Counted from the stretch's first letter, positions 46,559-56,048 are shown. The stretch is DNA of 64,000 nucleotides from Perlabentimonas sp041656735 (GCA_041656735.1 JBBACY010000001.1:1-64000), one strand, 5' to 3'. The notes: generated from the letters alone by a model not told the origin. A program made the numbers and translations.

Positions 46559-48336
46559 GCAAAATTAATTCAAACCGAAAGTTAAGTAAGAAAGATTGGT
46601 GGCTATTCCGTAAGTTTTATAAATATTTCAAGCCTCACAAAAAATGGCTTATTATTAGCTTTGCATCCATCCCCATTACCACGGCGGCCAGCATCCTTTT
46701 TCTATGGTTGGTGCAAAGGCTTATTGATGATTTTATAATCCCTGGCGATGTTACTGGGCTAAAACTATACACCATTTTACTCTCGGGTGTTCTACTAGTA
46801 AATTTTTTGTTTGACGGCATCTACAGCTATACTTTTTCCAAAGCTGGTGGTATGGCCATTGTGGATATGCGGCGCGATTTGTTTGGTAAAACGCTTCGGT
46901 TTCCTATGAGCTATTACGACAAACATCCAATTGGGGTAACCCTTTCGCGCTTAACCAGCGATATGGAAAGTATATCCGAATCATTCGCTTCGGGTGTATT
47001 GGGGTTAGTGGCCGATAGCATCAAAACCTTAGCCCTGCTGGGCTACCTCTTCTACCTAAACTTAGGCTTGTCGCTAGTGCTAATTTTGGTTGTACCTGTT
47101 ATATACTTTGTTATACGTTTTTTACGTAAGAAAATACGTAAGGCCTTCGATCAATCTCGAAGCAGCCTGGCCAAATCTGCCGCCTACTTGCAGGAGTCTA
47201 TTTACGGAATGAAAACCATTCAGCTTTTTGCAGCCGAAGAAACTGCATTTAAAAAATACGATGCGCTTAATAAAAAGTATAGCGAAGCACAAAACCGTTC
47301 CAACGTGTACGATGCATCACTCTACTCCATTGTAGAGGGTATTACATCCATTGCAACCGCCCTAATTATATGGTATGGCGCTGTGCAAATATGGAACCTA
47401 AACTTCACCATTGGTGTTCTAATCGTTTTCGTTACAACGCTGGGCAGGCTGTTTATTCCTGTTCGACAGTTTGCGCAACAAATTACTACCATACAGCGTG
47501 CTCTGTCTGCCCTAGATCATATTAGCGTGCTGTTTGAGCAAGAAGTGGAAGAACCTGCCCATTGTGTTGAAAAAACCGATGTGCAGCCTATTGTTTTAAA
47601 AGAAGTTGTGTTCAAAAATGTATTTTTCAGCTACTCCTCAGATGGCTCCGACGTGCTAAAAGATGTATCATTTACTCTAAACAAAGGAGATCGGATTGCA
47701 TTGGTTGGGACAACTGGCTCTGGAAAATCTACCATCATTCGGCTGCTTACAAAAGCGTACTCTGGTTACCGGGGTTCCATCACAATTAACGGTCAAGAGC
47801 TGCGCGATTTGCCATTGCGTCGTATTCGCGAAACTGTTTCGGTAATGCAGCAGGATATCTATCTTTTTAACGATACCATCGGGTTTAATATCAGTTTAGG
47901 GCGCCAAGGGATTGGCAAAAAAGATGTGGAAGAAGCAGCCCAATTTGTTTATGCCGACCGATTTATAAAGAGGTTACCCCAAAAGTATGATTTTATTATT
48001 CAAGACAATGGCGATAATCTATCTAAAGGTCAGGGGCAGCTCATCTCATTTGCTCGCGCCATAAGCGGCAATAAGGAACTTATTATACTTGACGAAGCCA
48101 CCAGCTCGGTGGACTCAATCACCGAGCGATACATCCAGAAAGCCATTGAAAATATATTCGCATCTCGCACGGTTATTGCTGTGGCACACAGGCTAAGTAC
48201 CATTAAACACTCCGACCTAATTCTTGTACTGGAAAATGGATACATCATCGAACGTGGCAATCATGCTACGCTTATGAAGTTAGGAGAAAAATACGCGGGT
48301 TTGGTCAAACAGATGGAAGAAGAAAAAGAAGAATAA
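46555..48336 (+). CDS. ABC exporter half-transporter B (consensus ATP site partner)
   Basis: A 593-residue partner of the previous protein. It has six helices, Walker A GTTGSGKST, a Walker B LIILDEATSSVD with the catalytic Glu, and a signature LSKGQGQLISFARA in which Gly is replaced by Lys. The mix of intact and altered motifs in the two subunits leaves one hydrolytic and one non-hydrolytic site. In this neighbourhood a low-molecular-weight thiol such as glutathione or cysteine is a possible cargo, as for CydDC, but drugs, lipids or peptides remain possible. Confidence 0.88.
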   Translation: MSKINSNRKLSKKDWWLFRKFYKYFKPHKKWLIISFASIPITTAASILFLWLVQRLIDDFIIPGDVTGLKLYTILLSGVLLVNFLFDGIYSYTFSKAGGMAIVDMRRDLFGKTLRFPMSYYDKHPIGVTLSRLTSDMESISESFASGVLGLVADSIKTLALLGYLFYLNLGLSLVLILVVPVIYFVIRFLRKKIRKAFDQSRSSLAKSAAYLQESIYGMKTIQLFAAEETAFKKYDALNKKYSEAQNRSNVYDASLYSIVEGITSIATALIIWYGAVQIWNLNFTIGVLIVFVTTLGRLFIPVRQFAQQITTIQRALSALDHISVLFEQEVEEPAHCVEKTDVQPIVLKEVVFKNVFFSYSSDGSDVLKDVSFTLNKGDRIALVGTTGSGKSTIIRLLTKAYSGYRGSITINGQELRDLPLRRIRETVSVMQQDIYLFNDTIGFNISLGRQGIGKKDVEEAAQFVYADRFIKRLPQKYDFIIQDNGDNLSKGQGQLISFARAISGNKELIILDEATSSVDSITERYIQKAIENIFASRTVIAVAHRLSTIKHSDLILVLENGYIIERGNHATLMKLGEKYAGLVKQMEEEKEE

Positions 48337-48384
48337 AGTTAATTCTTGTATCATTATATTTACCACTATAAAAACTCTTTAAAT

Positions 48385-49257
48385 ATGAAAAAGTTAGCTC
48401 TCATACTCGTTGCTAGTCTAATTTTCCTAGGCACATCAGCCCAGAACCCCTATGCATACAAAATTTTCAGAAATGGTGGCGAGCCTATTACTTTTGATGA
48501 AATGGTTAATGAGCTTACACTCACCGATATTATCCTATTTGGCGAGCTACACGATAACCCAATAGCCCATTGGTTGCAAATAGAGCTTTGCCATTGGCTT
48601 AACAGCAAGGGAAAAGCGCTGATTTTGGGCGCAGAAATGTTCGAAACCGACAATCAACTTATTTTAGATGAATATCTTGCGGGACAAATTTCGCAAAGCC
48701 GATTTGAGAGCGAAGTCCGTTTGTGGAATAACTACAAAACCGATTACAAACCGCTGGTCGAATTTGCAAAGGAGAATAATCTTCCGTTTGTTGCAACAAA
48801 TATTCCTAGGCGATACGCTTCAATGGTCGCATCGGGCGGTTTTGAAATTTTAGACAGCCTTAGTACCGAGGCAAAAAAATATATCTCCCCTTTACCCGTC
48901 GATTACAACCCTGAGCTACCCGGCTACAAGGCTATGCTAAGCATGATGGGTATGCCTGGCAAAGCAAATAGTAAAAGTGAAAACTTTGCTAAAGCACAAG
49001 CAATTAAGGATGCCACCATGGCATGGAATATTGCAAATAATTTTGAGAAGGGTAAACTGTTTATCCATTTTCACGGAACCTATCACTCAAATAACTATGA
49101 GGGAATAGTTTGGTACCTAAATCAATACAAACCCAATGCAGCGCAAAAAACCATTGCAACGGTTCTTCAAACTACTGCCAATGAGCTAAGCGACGACAAC
49201 AAAGACCTTGCTAATTATATTATTGTTGTGCCAGAGCGAATGACGAGAACATACTAA
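48385..49257 (+). CDS. ChaN-like (DUF399) putative iron/haem-regulated protein
   Basis: A ~290-residue exported protein. The start is the ATG at 48385, whose product has a proper signal peptide (MKKLALILVASLIFLGTSAQ); an earlier in-frame ATG at 48346 adds 13 non-signal residues. ChaN-fold motifs are visible: ILFGELHDNPIAHWLQIEL, LGAEMFETDNQLILDEYL and FIHFHGTYHS. ChaN relatives bind haem as a dimer and link to iron uptake. It lies 48 bp after the ABC exporter gene. An operon with thiol synthesis and export is plausible. Confidence 0.78.
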   Translation: MKKLALILVASLIFLGTSAQNPYAYKIFRNGGEPITFDEMVNELTLTDIILFGELHDNPIAHWLQIELCHWLNSKGKALILGAEMFETDNQLILDEYLAGQISQSRFESEVRLWNNYKTDYKPLVEFAKENNLPFVATNIPRRYASMVASGGFEILDSLSTEAKKYISPLPVDYNPELPGYKAMLSMMGMPGKANSKSENFAKAQAIKDATMAWNIANNFEKGKLFIHFHGTYHSNNYEGIVWYLNQYKPNAAQKTIATVLQTTANELSDDNKDLANYIIVVPERMTRTY

Positions 49258-49368
49258 ACCTAGTTCGACTCAGGCTGAGCCTGCCCCGCTACCTCACGAC
49301 TCCCATCGTTTGTAAACTAAGAAAACAAAAATAAAGTAACCTACTATTTTATTTAATTGATTTATAAT

Positions 49369-49376
49369 TATATTTG
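49369..49376 (+). promoter_or_regulatory. -7 box of the MarR/persulfide reductase operon
   Basis: TATATTTG is an exact TAnnTTTG match 40 bases before the MarR start. The -33 element is weak. Confidence 0.45.
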
Positions 49377-49416
49377 CACCCCAAATATTTGCTACTAGCA
49401 ATCATATTTTATCAGA

Positions 49417-49749
49417 ATGGAAAATTTATGCAAGATCAAAGAGATTTTTAGAGAAATCCAGGTGTTTGAACAGAAGTTGAATAACGACCTAAATGTTACA
49501 ATTAATGAGGCTATGGTGTTATGCAGTTTATATGAAACCATTAAATGCTCTGGCGATGTATCAGCCGATACGGGAATATCAACTAGCAGAACTTCACGTG
49601 TGCTACTTTCTCTAGAACAAAAAGGGTATATCATCCGTAGCTTTTGCGATGAAGATAAACGCAAGATGATGTTTAAACTAAGTTCCGAGGGAGTAAAAAA
49701 GAAAAAAGAAATTAGCGATATCGAATTAACATTAGATTTTAAAAACTAA
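49417..49749 (+). CDS. MarR-family transcription regulator
   Basis: A 110-residue protein, a short MarR with a winged helix (about 28-90: NEAMVLCSLYETIKCSGDVSADTGISTSRTSRVLLSLEQKGYI and the wing DEDKRKMMFKLSSEG). It has four Cys (5, 36, 44 and one near 76), so redox or persulfide sensing is possible. It sits 10 bp upstream of the persulfide reductase gene, in the same operon, and probably controls it. Confidence 0.8.
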   Translation: MENLCKIKEIFREIQVFEQKLNNDLNVTINEAMVLCSLYETIKCSGDVSADTGISTSRTSRVLLSLEQKGYIIRSFCDEDKRKMMFKLSSEGVKKKKEISDIELTLDFKN

Positions 49750-49759
49750 AAGGAACCAG

Positions 49760-52237
49760 ATGAAAATTATAATTATTGGTGGAGTAGCCGGAGGGGCTAC
49801 AACTGCAGCACGTTTAAGACGAGATGATGAGAATGCTGAAATCATAATGTTTGAACGTGGCGAATATATTTCGTATGCCAATTGCGGGCTCCCATACTAT
49901 ATTGGGGGCGTAATTGCCGACCGGGATAATCTATTTGTTCAAACTCCCGAGGTATTTAGCAAGCAATTTAAGGTTGATGTTCGTATTTTAAATGAAGTTA
50001 TTTCAATTAAACCCGAATCTAAAACAGTGATTGTTAAAGATTTGCGCACTGGAAAAGAGTACTCAGAATCGTATGATAAGCTTGTACTATCGCCTGGCGC
50101 AGAGCCCGTTCGTCCAAATTTACCAGGAATAGATAGCGAAGGCATTTTTACCATGCGTAATGTTGCCGATACCGATAAGATTAAGTCATTTATCGACCAT
50201 CATAAAACTAAAACGGCAATAGTTGTTGGCGCTGGATTTATTGGTTTAGAAATGGCTGAAAACTTACATAAGCTGGGGGTTTTTGTATCGATTGTTGAAA
50301 TGGCAGAGCAAGTAATGACACCATTAGACTACTCCATGGCATCGATTGTACATCAGCATTTAAAAACAAAAAACGTAGCATTCTTTTTAAAAGATGGGGT
50401 TTCTTCATTTCAAAAGGAAAACGGGCATATTGTTGCCACTCTAAAAAGTGGGCGAAAAATAAATGCTGATATCGTAATTCTATCAATCGGTGTGCGAGCA
50501 GATAGCAAGTTAGCGCGAGAGTCGGGCTTGGAAATTGGCGCAACAGGTGGTATTGTGGTTAATAAGCATTTACAAACCTCAAATCCTGATATTTATGCCG
50601 TAGGCGATGCCATAGAATTTGAAAATCCAATTATTCATAAAAAACAGATCACATACCTGGCTGGACCAGCCAATAAGCAGGGCCGCATTTGTGCAGATAA
50701 TATTGTGTTTGGCAATAAATCGGTATATAAAGGTTCTATCAACACGGCCATTGCCAAAGTGTTCGATTTAACGGTTGCATCAACCGGTGTCTCGGGTAGA
50801 ACATTAAAGAATGAAAATATTCCGTACCTATCGGCCATCATTCATGCTGGTTCACATGCTGGATACTACCCAGGTTCCATTCCCATGAGCATAAAAATTG
50901 TGTTTTCACCCGAAGGTGGAAAGCTATACGGTGCACAAATTGTTGGTTATGATGGGGTTGATAAACGGATTGACCTATTAGCACAGGTTGTAAAGTTCAA
51001 TGGTACTATTCACGATTTAATGGAAATAGAGCATGCTTATGCACCCCCTTTCTCATCTGCAAAAGATCCGGTAAATATTATGGGTTTTATTGCCGAAAAC
51101 ATGCTGAACGGCTCCATGAAACCTTACTCTTGGAGAGATATTGAATCGGTAAATTTATCAGACACAGTACTGCTAGATGTGCGTACCAAGGATGAATTTG
51201 AATTAGGGGCAATACGTGGCGCAATTAACATTCCTCTTAATGAAGTTAGGGATCGCTTGGATGAAATACCCCAGCAAAAGAAAATAGTGGTTTATTGTAG
51301 CGTTGGCGTGCGAGGTTATGTGGGTGCAAGAATTTTGATGCAGCTTGGCTACACAGAGGTTTTTAATTTAATTGGAGGGTACAAAACCTACGAGTTTGCC
51401 AGTCAAAAACAGAGCAACGAGGATGTTTATGCCAACGACGTAATTGGGCTCGACAACCTAATATACCAAGTAGATAGTGCGTCAAAGGGAAGTTTTGCCG
51501 ATTCGTTCGAAAAGGTAACTATTGATGCATGTGGATTGCAGTGCCCTGGCCCAATAATGAAACTGAAAAAAAGTTCGGATATGCTTAAACCTGGTCAGAT
51601 GATGGAGGTTAAAGCCACAGATCCCGCATTTTCAGCAGATGTTAAAGCATGGGCAAAAATAACTGGTAACAGAATTGTTAACGTTTCAGAATCGGCAGGG
51701 GTTGTTACCGCAATTATTGAAAAACAAGCCAAAGTAGAAGCTGTAAATACTGTACAATCTTCGACTGCTAAAAATAAATCCATTGTTGTATTTAGCGATG
51801 ACTTGGATAAGGCAATTGCATCCTTTGTTATTGCAAACGGAGCAGCCGCAATTGGAAGCAAAGTATCTCTCTTTTTCACTTTTTGGGGCTTAAATGTTAT
51901 TAAGAAACAAAACCCAGAAGCGGTTTCCAAAGATTTTATGGGCAAAATGTTTGGCCTTATGATGCCCAAAAGCAGCAAGAAGCTTAAACTCTCAAAAATG
52001 AATATGTGGGGAATGGGACCAAAAATGATTCGAAATGTAATGAAAAACAAAAAAATCGAATCATTGGAATCATTAATGCAGCAAGCCCACGAAAGCGGAG
52101 TAGAGTTTATTGCCTGTACAATGTCAATGGACGTAATGGGAGTAAAAAAAGAGGAACTTAACGATTATGTAACTTTTGGTGGTGTAGCCGCATACTTGGA
52201 AAGAGCTGAAGATGCAAATGTGAATCTATTTATATAG
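49760..52237 (+). CDS. CoA-disulfide/persulfide reductase with rhodanese, TusA and DsrE domains
   Basis: An 825-residue four-part enzyme. A CoA-disulfide-reductase-type flavoprotein (1-450) has GGVAGGATTAARLRR and active Cys42 in SYANCGLPYY. It also has NAD-binding VVGAGFIGLEMAE and FAD-binding DIYAVGDA. A rhodanese domain (about 465-555) has nucleophile Cys513 in VYCSVGVRG. A TusA domain (about 585-655) has DACGLQCPGP with Cys591 and Cys595. A DsrE/F-type domain (about 685-825) ends the protein. It should pass sulfane sulfur between Cys residues and reduce persulfides or CoA disulfides with NAD(P)H. It follows a MarR gene and ends at a terminator. Confidence 0.9.
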   Translation: MKIIIIGGVAGGATTAARLRRDDENAEIIMFERGEYISYANCGLPYYIGGVIADRDNLFVQTPEVFSKQFKVDVRILNEVISIKPESKTVIVKDLRTGKEYSESYDKLVLSPGAEPVRPNLPGIDSEGIFTMRNVADTDKIKSFIDHHKTKTAIVVGAGFIGLEMAENLHKLGVFVSIVEMAEQVMTPLDYSMASIVHQHLKTKNVAFFLKDGVSSFQKENGHIVATLKSGRKINADIVILSIGVRADSKLARESGLEIGATGGIVVNKHLQTSNPDIYAVGDAIEFENPIIHKKQITYLAGPANKQGRICADNIVFGNKSVYKGSINTAIAKVFDLTVASTGVSGRTLKNENIPYLSAIIHAGSHAGYYPGSIPMSIKIVFSPEGGKLYGAQIVGYDGVDKRIDLLAQVVKFNGTIHDLMEIEHAYAPPFSSAKDPVNIMGFIAENMLNGSMKPYSWRDIESVNLSDTVLLDVRTKDEFELGAIRGAINIPLNEVRDRLDEIPQQKKIVVYCSVGVRGYVGARILMQLGYTEVFNLIGGYKTYEFASQKQSNEDVYANDVIGLDNLIYQVDSASKGSFADSFEKVTIDACGLQCPGPIMKLKKSSDMLKPGQMMEVKATDPAFSADVKAWAKITGNRIVNVSESAGVVTAIIEKQAKVEAVNTVQSSTAKNKSIVVFSDDLDKAIASFVIANGAAAIGSKVSLFFTFWGLNVIKKQNPEAVSKDFMGKMFGLMMPKSSKKLKLSKMNMWGMGPKMIRNVMKNKKIESLESLMQQAHESGVEFIACTMSMDVMGVKKEELNDYVTFGGVAAYLERAEDANVNLFI

Positions 52238-52255
52238 CCTTTGTCAATTATAAGA

Positions 52256-52290
52256 AAGCCGTCATGAATTTATTCGTGACGGCTTTTTTC
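52256..52290 (+). terminator. Terminator of the persulfide reductase operon
   Basis: GCCGTCATGAA and TTCGTGACGGC form a stem of about 11 bp with one G-T pair, a short loop and a T6 tail. Confidence 0.85.
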
Positions 52291-52430
52291 TGGAATTTGA
52301 TTCTCAATATTTCTGCGCTAAAAGTCAGCTAGTAGGGATTTTTTGAACAAAAAACAGCTAACACTATTCGCTTTACCCTAAAGTTTGCTATTTTTAAGGT
52401 TTGATATAAACACACATACCCCTCTTTGCT

Positions 52431-54725
52431 ATGAAGATTAAGCTTAATGTTCGACAGAAAATTTCAATCTCTGTTTTAAGTGTAGCCCTTATTCTTTTTG
52501 CCATTACCATAGGTTACTTTGCGCTTAGTACGCAAAAAGCAACCCGAAAAAATTTGACCGAGCTTACCATTTCGTATACCGATAGATATGCAATGGTTAT
52601 TGAAGATTGGCTTAGCAATGATTTGGCCGTTTCGCGCACAATTTCAAACGCTTTTTTAGAGCACAAGCAGCTACCTTTTGAGCAGTGGCGAGAGCTTATA
52701 ATGGGTATGTACAAGCAAGTTATGATTGCTAACCCGCATTTTGATGCCATTTGGGATAGTTGGGAATTTTCACACCTCAACCCCGAGTGGGATAAACCCT
52801 ATGGTCGATGGCTTCATATATACTATCGCGAAGATGGCAAATTGCTCTCTAAATTCGAAAAACGCAGCGTAGATGGCGACCCTGCCGTATACAAAATGCT
52901 GAAAACAAAGGCAGACGAAACAATTGTTGAGCCTTACGCTTCGGCATTGCAAACTGGGGGATTAATGACCTCGCTTACATCTCCAATGTTTATAAATGGA
53001 AAATTCGCTGGCATTATTGGCATTGACCTATTTTTAGGCCGATTTCAAGAACTTATTAAGGACATTAAGCCCTATAAAGAATGTACGTCTTTTCTTGTAT
53101 CCAACGAGGGAACAATTGTTGCTCACGCCGATACCAGCATATTTTCAAAGAAGTTACAAGACGTTTACCCCGAGCTCGACTCCGTTAAGCAGGTTATGGG
53201 CCGAATTAAAAGGGCCGAAAAATTTAACTTCACCTTCACCAAAACCAACGGCGAAAGGTGTTTTTATAGCTTTAGTCCAATTAATGCTGGTAAAACCAAC
53301 CAACCGTGGTCTTTAGCAATAATTGTTCCCGAAAGAGTAATGCTGGCCGATGCCAGTCATAGCTACAATGTGGGTCTAATGGTAGGTGTTATTGGTATGA
53401 TACTTCTTATTATTACCATCATTGTTTTAGCAAATGCCATTACAAAACCCATAAAAAAAATTACCTCCCTTCTCGAAAGTTTGTCTATTGGCACAATTAA
53501 CAACGATATGAAGGTATCAATTAATACTGGCGACGAGATTGAGCAAATGGGAAATGCGCTATCCAAATCAATTGACGGGTTAATACTAAAAACCGATTTT
53601 GCAAAAGATATTGGAGAGGGTAACCTGAACACCGAATTGAAACTTTTGAGCGACAACGATACGTTGGGTAAATCACTTCTCGATATGCAAGCCAGCCTAC
53701 TCAAGGCCGAGCACGAGGATGAGATTAGAAAAGCCGACGACCAGAAGCGCAGGTGGGTTAACGAGGGGCACGCCAAGTTTGCCGATATGCTGAGGCACGA
53801 CGGCGATAATTTAGAAAAACTGAGTCAGAAAGTTATTAAGAACTTGGTGCTTTACCTAAATGCCAATCTAGGTGGCATTTATGTTAAAGACGAGAACAGC
53901 TCACCCGTTACATTCGATTTATCGGCATCATATGCATACGATAGGAATCGTTTTTTAGATAGATCATTCGAGCTGGGCGAAGGGTTGGTTGGAGCCTGTG
54001 CAGCCGAGAAGGAAACCATATACTTAACCGAAATACCCCAAAATTATATTCAGATAACCTCGGGTATTGGAGGTGTTAATCCTAACAACCTGCTTGTAGT
54101 TCCACTAATTGTTGAAGATGAGGTGCTCGGTGTTCTAGAGATAGCCGCAATAAAGATTTTTGAGCAGCACGAAATTGAATTCCTTGAAAAGCAGGGCGAA
54201 AGTATCGCTTCAACCCTTAGGAGCGTTCGGGTAAATCAAAAAACAAACCAGCTTCTTCAAAAATCGCAAGAGCAAGCCGAAGTTTTAGCGGCTCAAGAAG
54301 AGGAAATGCGTCAAAACCTCGAAGAGTTGCAAGCAACCCAAGAAGAAGCCTCGCGCAAAAGTTTTGAGATGGAATCCATACTCGAAGTGCTTAATGCCTC
54401 AACTTTTTTTATGGAATACGACTCCTCTGGTAAAATTATTAGCATAAACGATAAGTATCTGGAACTGCTAAATGTTACGCGAAACGAGATGCTGGGAACA
54501 CACCATTCCGATAACCTACAGCTTACCGAAAGGCAACGTTCTCAGTACGAAAAGTTTTGGGAAAACCTTCGCAGTGGCGAAATACAGAAGCAAACAACAA
54601 AAACGAACGTTGGAGGCAAAGAGTTTAGCTTCCTTGAGACGTATACGCCCATCCGAAATAGCAATGGTGAGGTTTATAAGATACTGAAGATTGCCACTGA
54701 GGTTACCAATTTGCAGAATGATTAA
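52431..54725 (+). CDS. Cache-HAMP-GAF-PAS sensory protein without an output domain
   Basis: A 764-residue membrane sensor. Two membrane helices (about 12-32 and 305-328) flank a periplasmic double-Cache domain. It has an SYTDRYAMVIEDWLSND helix and a GRFQELIKDIKP segment. A HAMP domain (ITKPIKKITSLLESLS, about 330-385) leads to a GAF domain (about 455-600). A coiled coil rich in Glu and Gln follows (KSQEQAEVLAAQEEEMRQNLEEL). A PAS/PAC unit (about 635-760) ends in FSFLETYTPIRNSNGEVYKILKIATEVT. No histidine kinase, GGDEF, phosphatase or methyl-accepting domain follows. The output must come from a partner protein. Confidence 0.85.
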   Translation: MKIKLNVRQKISISVLSVALILFAITIGYFALSTQKATRKNLTELTISYTDRYAMVIEDWLSNDLAVSRTISNAFLEHKQLPFEQWRELIMGMYKQVMIANPHFDAIWDSWEFSHLNPEWDKPYGRWLHIYYREDGKLLSKFEKRSVDGDPAVYKMLKTKADETIVEPYASALQTGGLMTSLTSPMFINGKFAGIIGIDLFLGRFQELIKDIKPYKECTSFLVSNEGTIVAHADTSIFSKKLQDVYPELDSVKQVMGRIKRAEKFNFTFTKTNGERCFYSFSPINAGKTNQPWSLAIIVPERVMLADASHSYNVGLMVGVIGMILLIITIIVLANAITKPIKKITSLLESLSIGTINNDMKVSINTGDEIEQMGNALSKSIDGLILKTDFAKDIGEGNLNTELKLLSDNDTLGKSLLDMQASLLKAEHEDEIRKADDQKRRWVNEGHAKFADMLRHDGDNLEKLSQKVIKNLVLYLNANLGGIYVKDENSSPVTFDLSASYAYDRNRFLDRSFELGEGLVGACAAEKETIYLTEIPQNYIQITSGIGGVNPNNLLVVPLIVEDEVLGVLEIAAIKIFEQHEIEFLEKQGESIASTLRSVRVNQKTNQLLQKSQEQAEVLAAQEEEMRQNLEELQATQEEASRKSFEMESILEVLNASTFFMEYDSSGKIISINDKYLELLNVTRNEMLGTHHSDNLQLTERQRSQYEKFWENLRSGEIQKQTTKTNVGGKEFSFLETYTPIRNSNGEVYKILKIATEVTNLQND

Positions 54726-54730
54726 CCTAT

Positions 54731-54889
54731 AACGCTCGGGCGATAAGTGCGGTTTTGGCGTACTTTCCAAAAAATAAGCACTTGGAGAATGCCATACCAA
54801 GTATGCCAACATCGCATTTATCGTTTGTTGGACACTGTTTCGCTCCGAGTTCGAAGCCTTAAAGTTTGGCATTCTTTCGCCCGAGCGTT
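54731..54889. repeat. attC-like palindromic element
   Basis: AACGCTCGGGCGA (54731-54743) and TCGCCCGAGCGTT (54877-54889) are perfect inverted 13-mers around an inner pair AGAATGCCA / TGGCATTCT. The right edge extends to GTTGGGC, which fits the integron R' consensus GTTRRRY. The left TATAAC resembles the V. cholerae repeat edge. It starts 5 bp after the sensor stop codon. A 13-base inverse copy of its right edge (GTTGGGCTATATT at 54887-54899) lies at 55061-55073. No integrase is present. The 54726-55168 gap otherwise holds no gene. Confidence 0.45.
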
Positions 54890-55168
54890 GGGCTATATTA
54901 GCATACCGAGAGCAAGCGTACTTTCTTGCGTAGGGATGCGTCAAGTGACTTAAATTTAATAATTATATTGATGTCTGACTATAAAATGAGATTTTGTATC
55001 GGTATCGAACCTGAACCGGTTAATGTACCGGTCTGTATAATTTTTAAATGCAAGGAGCGGAATATAGCCCAACTTGTAAATATTCATACCCACTAGTAAC
55101 TTGTTACCATTGCCTCACGAGTCAAGTCGTGCGAAAGCAATAGACCGAGCAGAAACAAAGGGAATTCA

Positions 55169-55750
55169 TCAACGGTTAAACAGAATTCCCACCTGCAAAG
55201 CAGGATTATAAAATGCTCTATCATTATGCACTTTTGCAGCTAAGCAAACCGCCTGAAAGGTTAACGATAACCTTTGGCTCAACGCATAATCGAGACTAAC
55301 AATGGGAGATAGAACCAGCGTAGAGTTTTTATATAGGTAGGCTTCCGAAAGTAAATTGTTACTCTGTCTCTCTATATGCAAGTTTTTAATTGCCCCCATA
55401 CCAACAAATGCCGATATAGTATAGCGAAACTTCCCGTTTTGGTGACTAAAGCCCAAAAACGGACCACCATATCCAAGGTTAATATATGAACTGGTTGAAT
55501 TAGCCGAATTATAGTTGGTTTTTTGCGTTCCCCCGTAAATTCCGGCAGTAAAATATTCGTAAAAATAGAATCTAAGAATACCCCCTATCCCAAGGTTTCC
55601 GCTCTTAATTTGTTGATGGTTGTTTTCTGTGATAACATATCCTGGCTGAACAATCAACATTCCTCCACTATATACGCTCTTATGCTCATCTTGCGAAAAA
55701 CCAATAACGGCTATAAACAAAAGCACTAAAACAACTAATATCCTCTTCAT
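55169..55750 (-). CDS. Small outer membrane beta-barrel protein, unknown function
   Basis: A 193-residue protein with signal peptide (MKRILVVLVLLFIAVIGFSQ). Alternating hydrophobic/aromatic strands (ILRFYFYEYFTAGIYGGTQK, SLTFQAVCLAAKVHN, NPALQVGILFNR) end in an aromatic/charged terminal strand, consistent with an 8-strand outer membrane barrel. I do not recognise the family. It is transcribed alone. Confidence 0.65.
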   Translation of the reverse strand: MKRILVVLVLLFIAVIGFSQDEHKSVYSGGMLIVQPGYVITENNHQQIKSGNLGIGGILRFYFYEYFTAGIYGGTQKTNYNSANSTSSYINLGYGGPFLGFSHQNGKFRYTISAFVGMGAIKNLHIERQSNNLLSEAYLYKNSTLVLSPIVSLDYALSQRLSLTFQAVCLAAKVHNDRAFYNPALQVGILFNR

Positions 55751-55935
55751 TAAAAATTCTTTTCTGCTTTAATCGTCAACTATTTTCATAAAAAAACACA
55801 CCGTTGGTATGCTGCAATTATTAAAAACTATTGCCGCTATTACCACAAGTAACGGCTTAATGATTTGGTGTATCTTCTCACTAAAAAAAACACCTACACA
55901 TTGGCTTTAAGAAGGCATTTACTCCTAACTAGCTA

Positions 55936-56046
55936 CTAAACCTGAGGATAGCCAATGCAAACAAAACGCAGTACACGGGCGGGTAAATTTAACCGCTTTA
56001 AACACTCTTCAAAAGGTATGGGGAGCTTATTTAAATCGATTTCATT
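55936..56046 (-). pseudogene. Remnant of a nitroreductase-like C-terminus behind the adenylate kinase gene
   Basis: The minus strand reads 36 codons, NEIDLNKLPIPFEECLKR then LNLPARVLRFVCIGYPQV, ending in TAG TAG. The LxLPxxVxxxxxIGYP pattern is typical of the end of nitroreductase-family proteins. The frame has no start: it runs back into the last codons of the adenylate kinase gene in another phase and meets a stop. It begins where the kinase gene ends (56049). The family call is by motif only. The rest of the 55751-56048 gap shows no gene. Confidence 0.4.
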
Positions 56047-56048
56047 AC

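Noticed and set aside
54731..54889. A true integron cassette
   Set aside because: There is no integrase, no second attC, and the upstream gene is far too large; kept only as an attC-like element.
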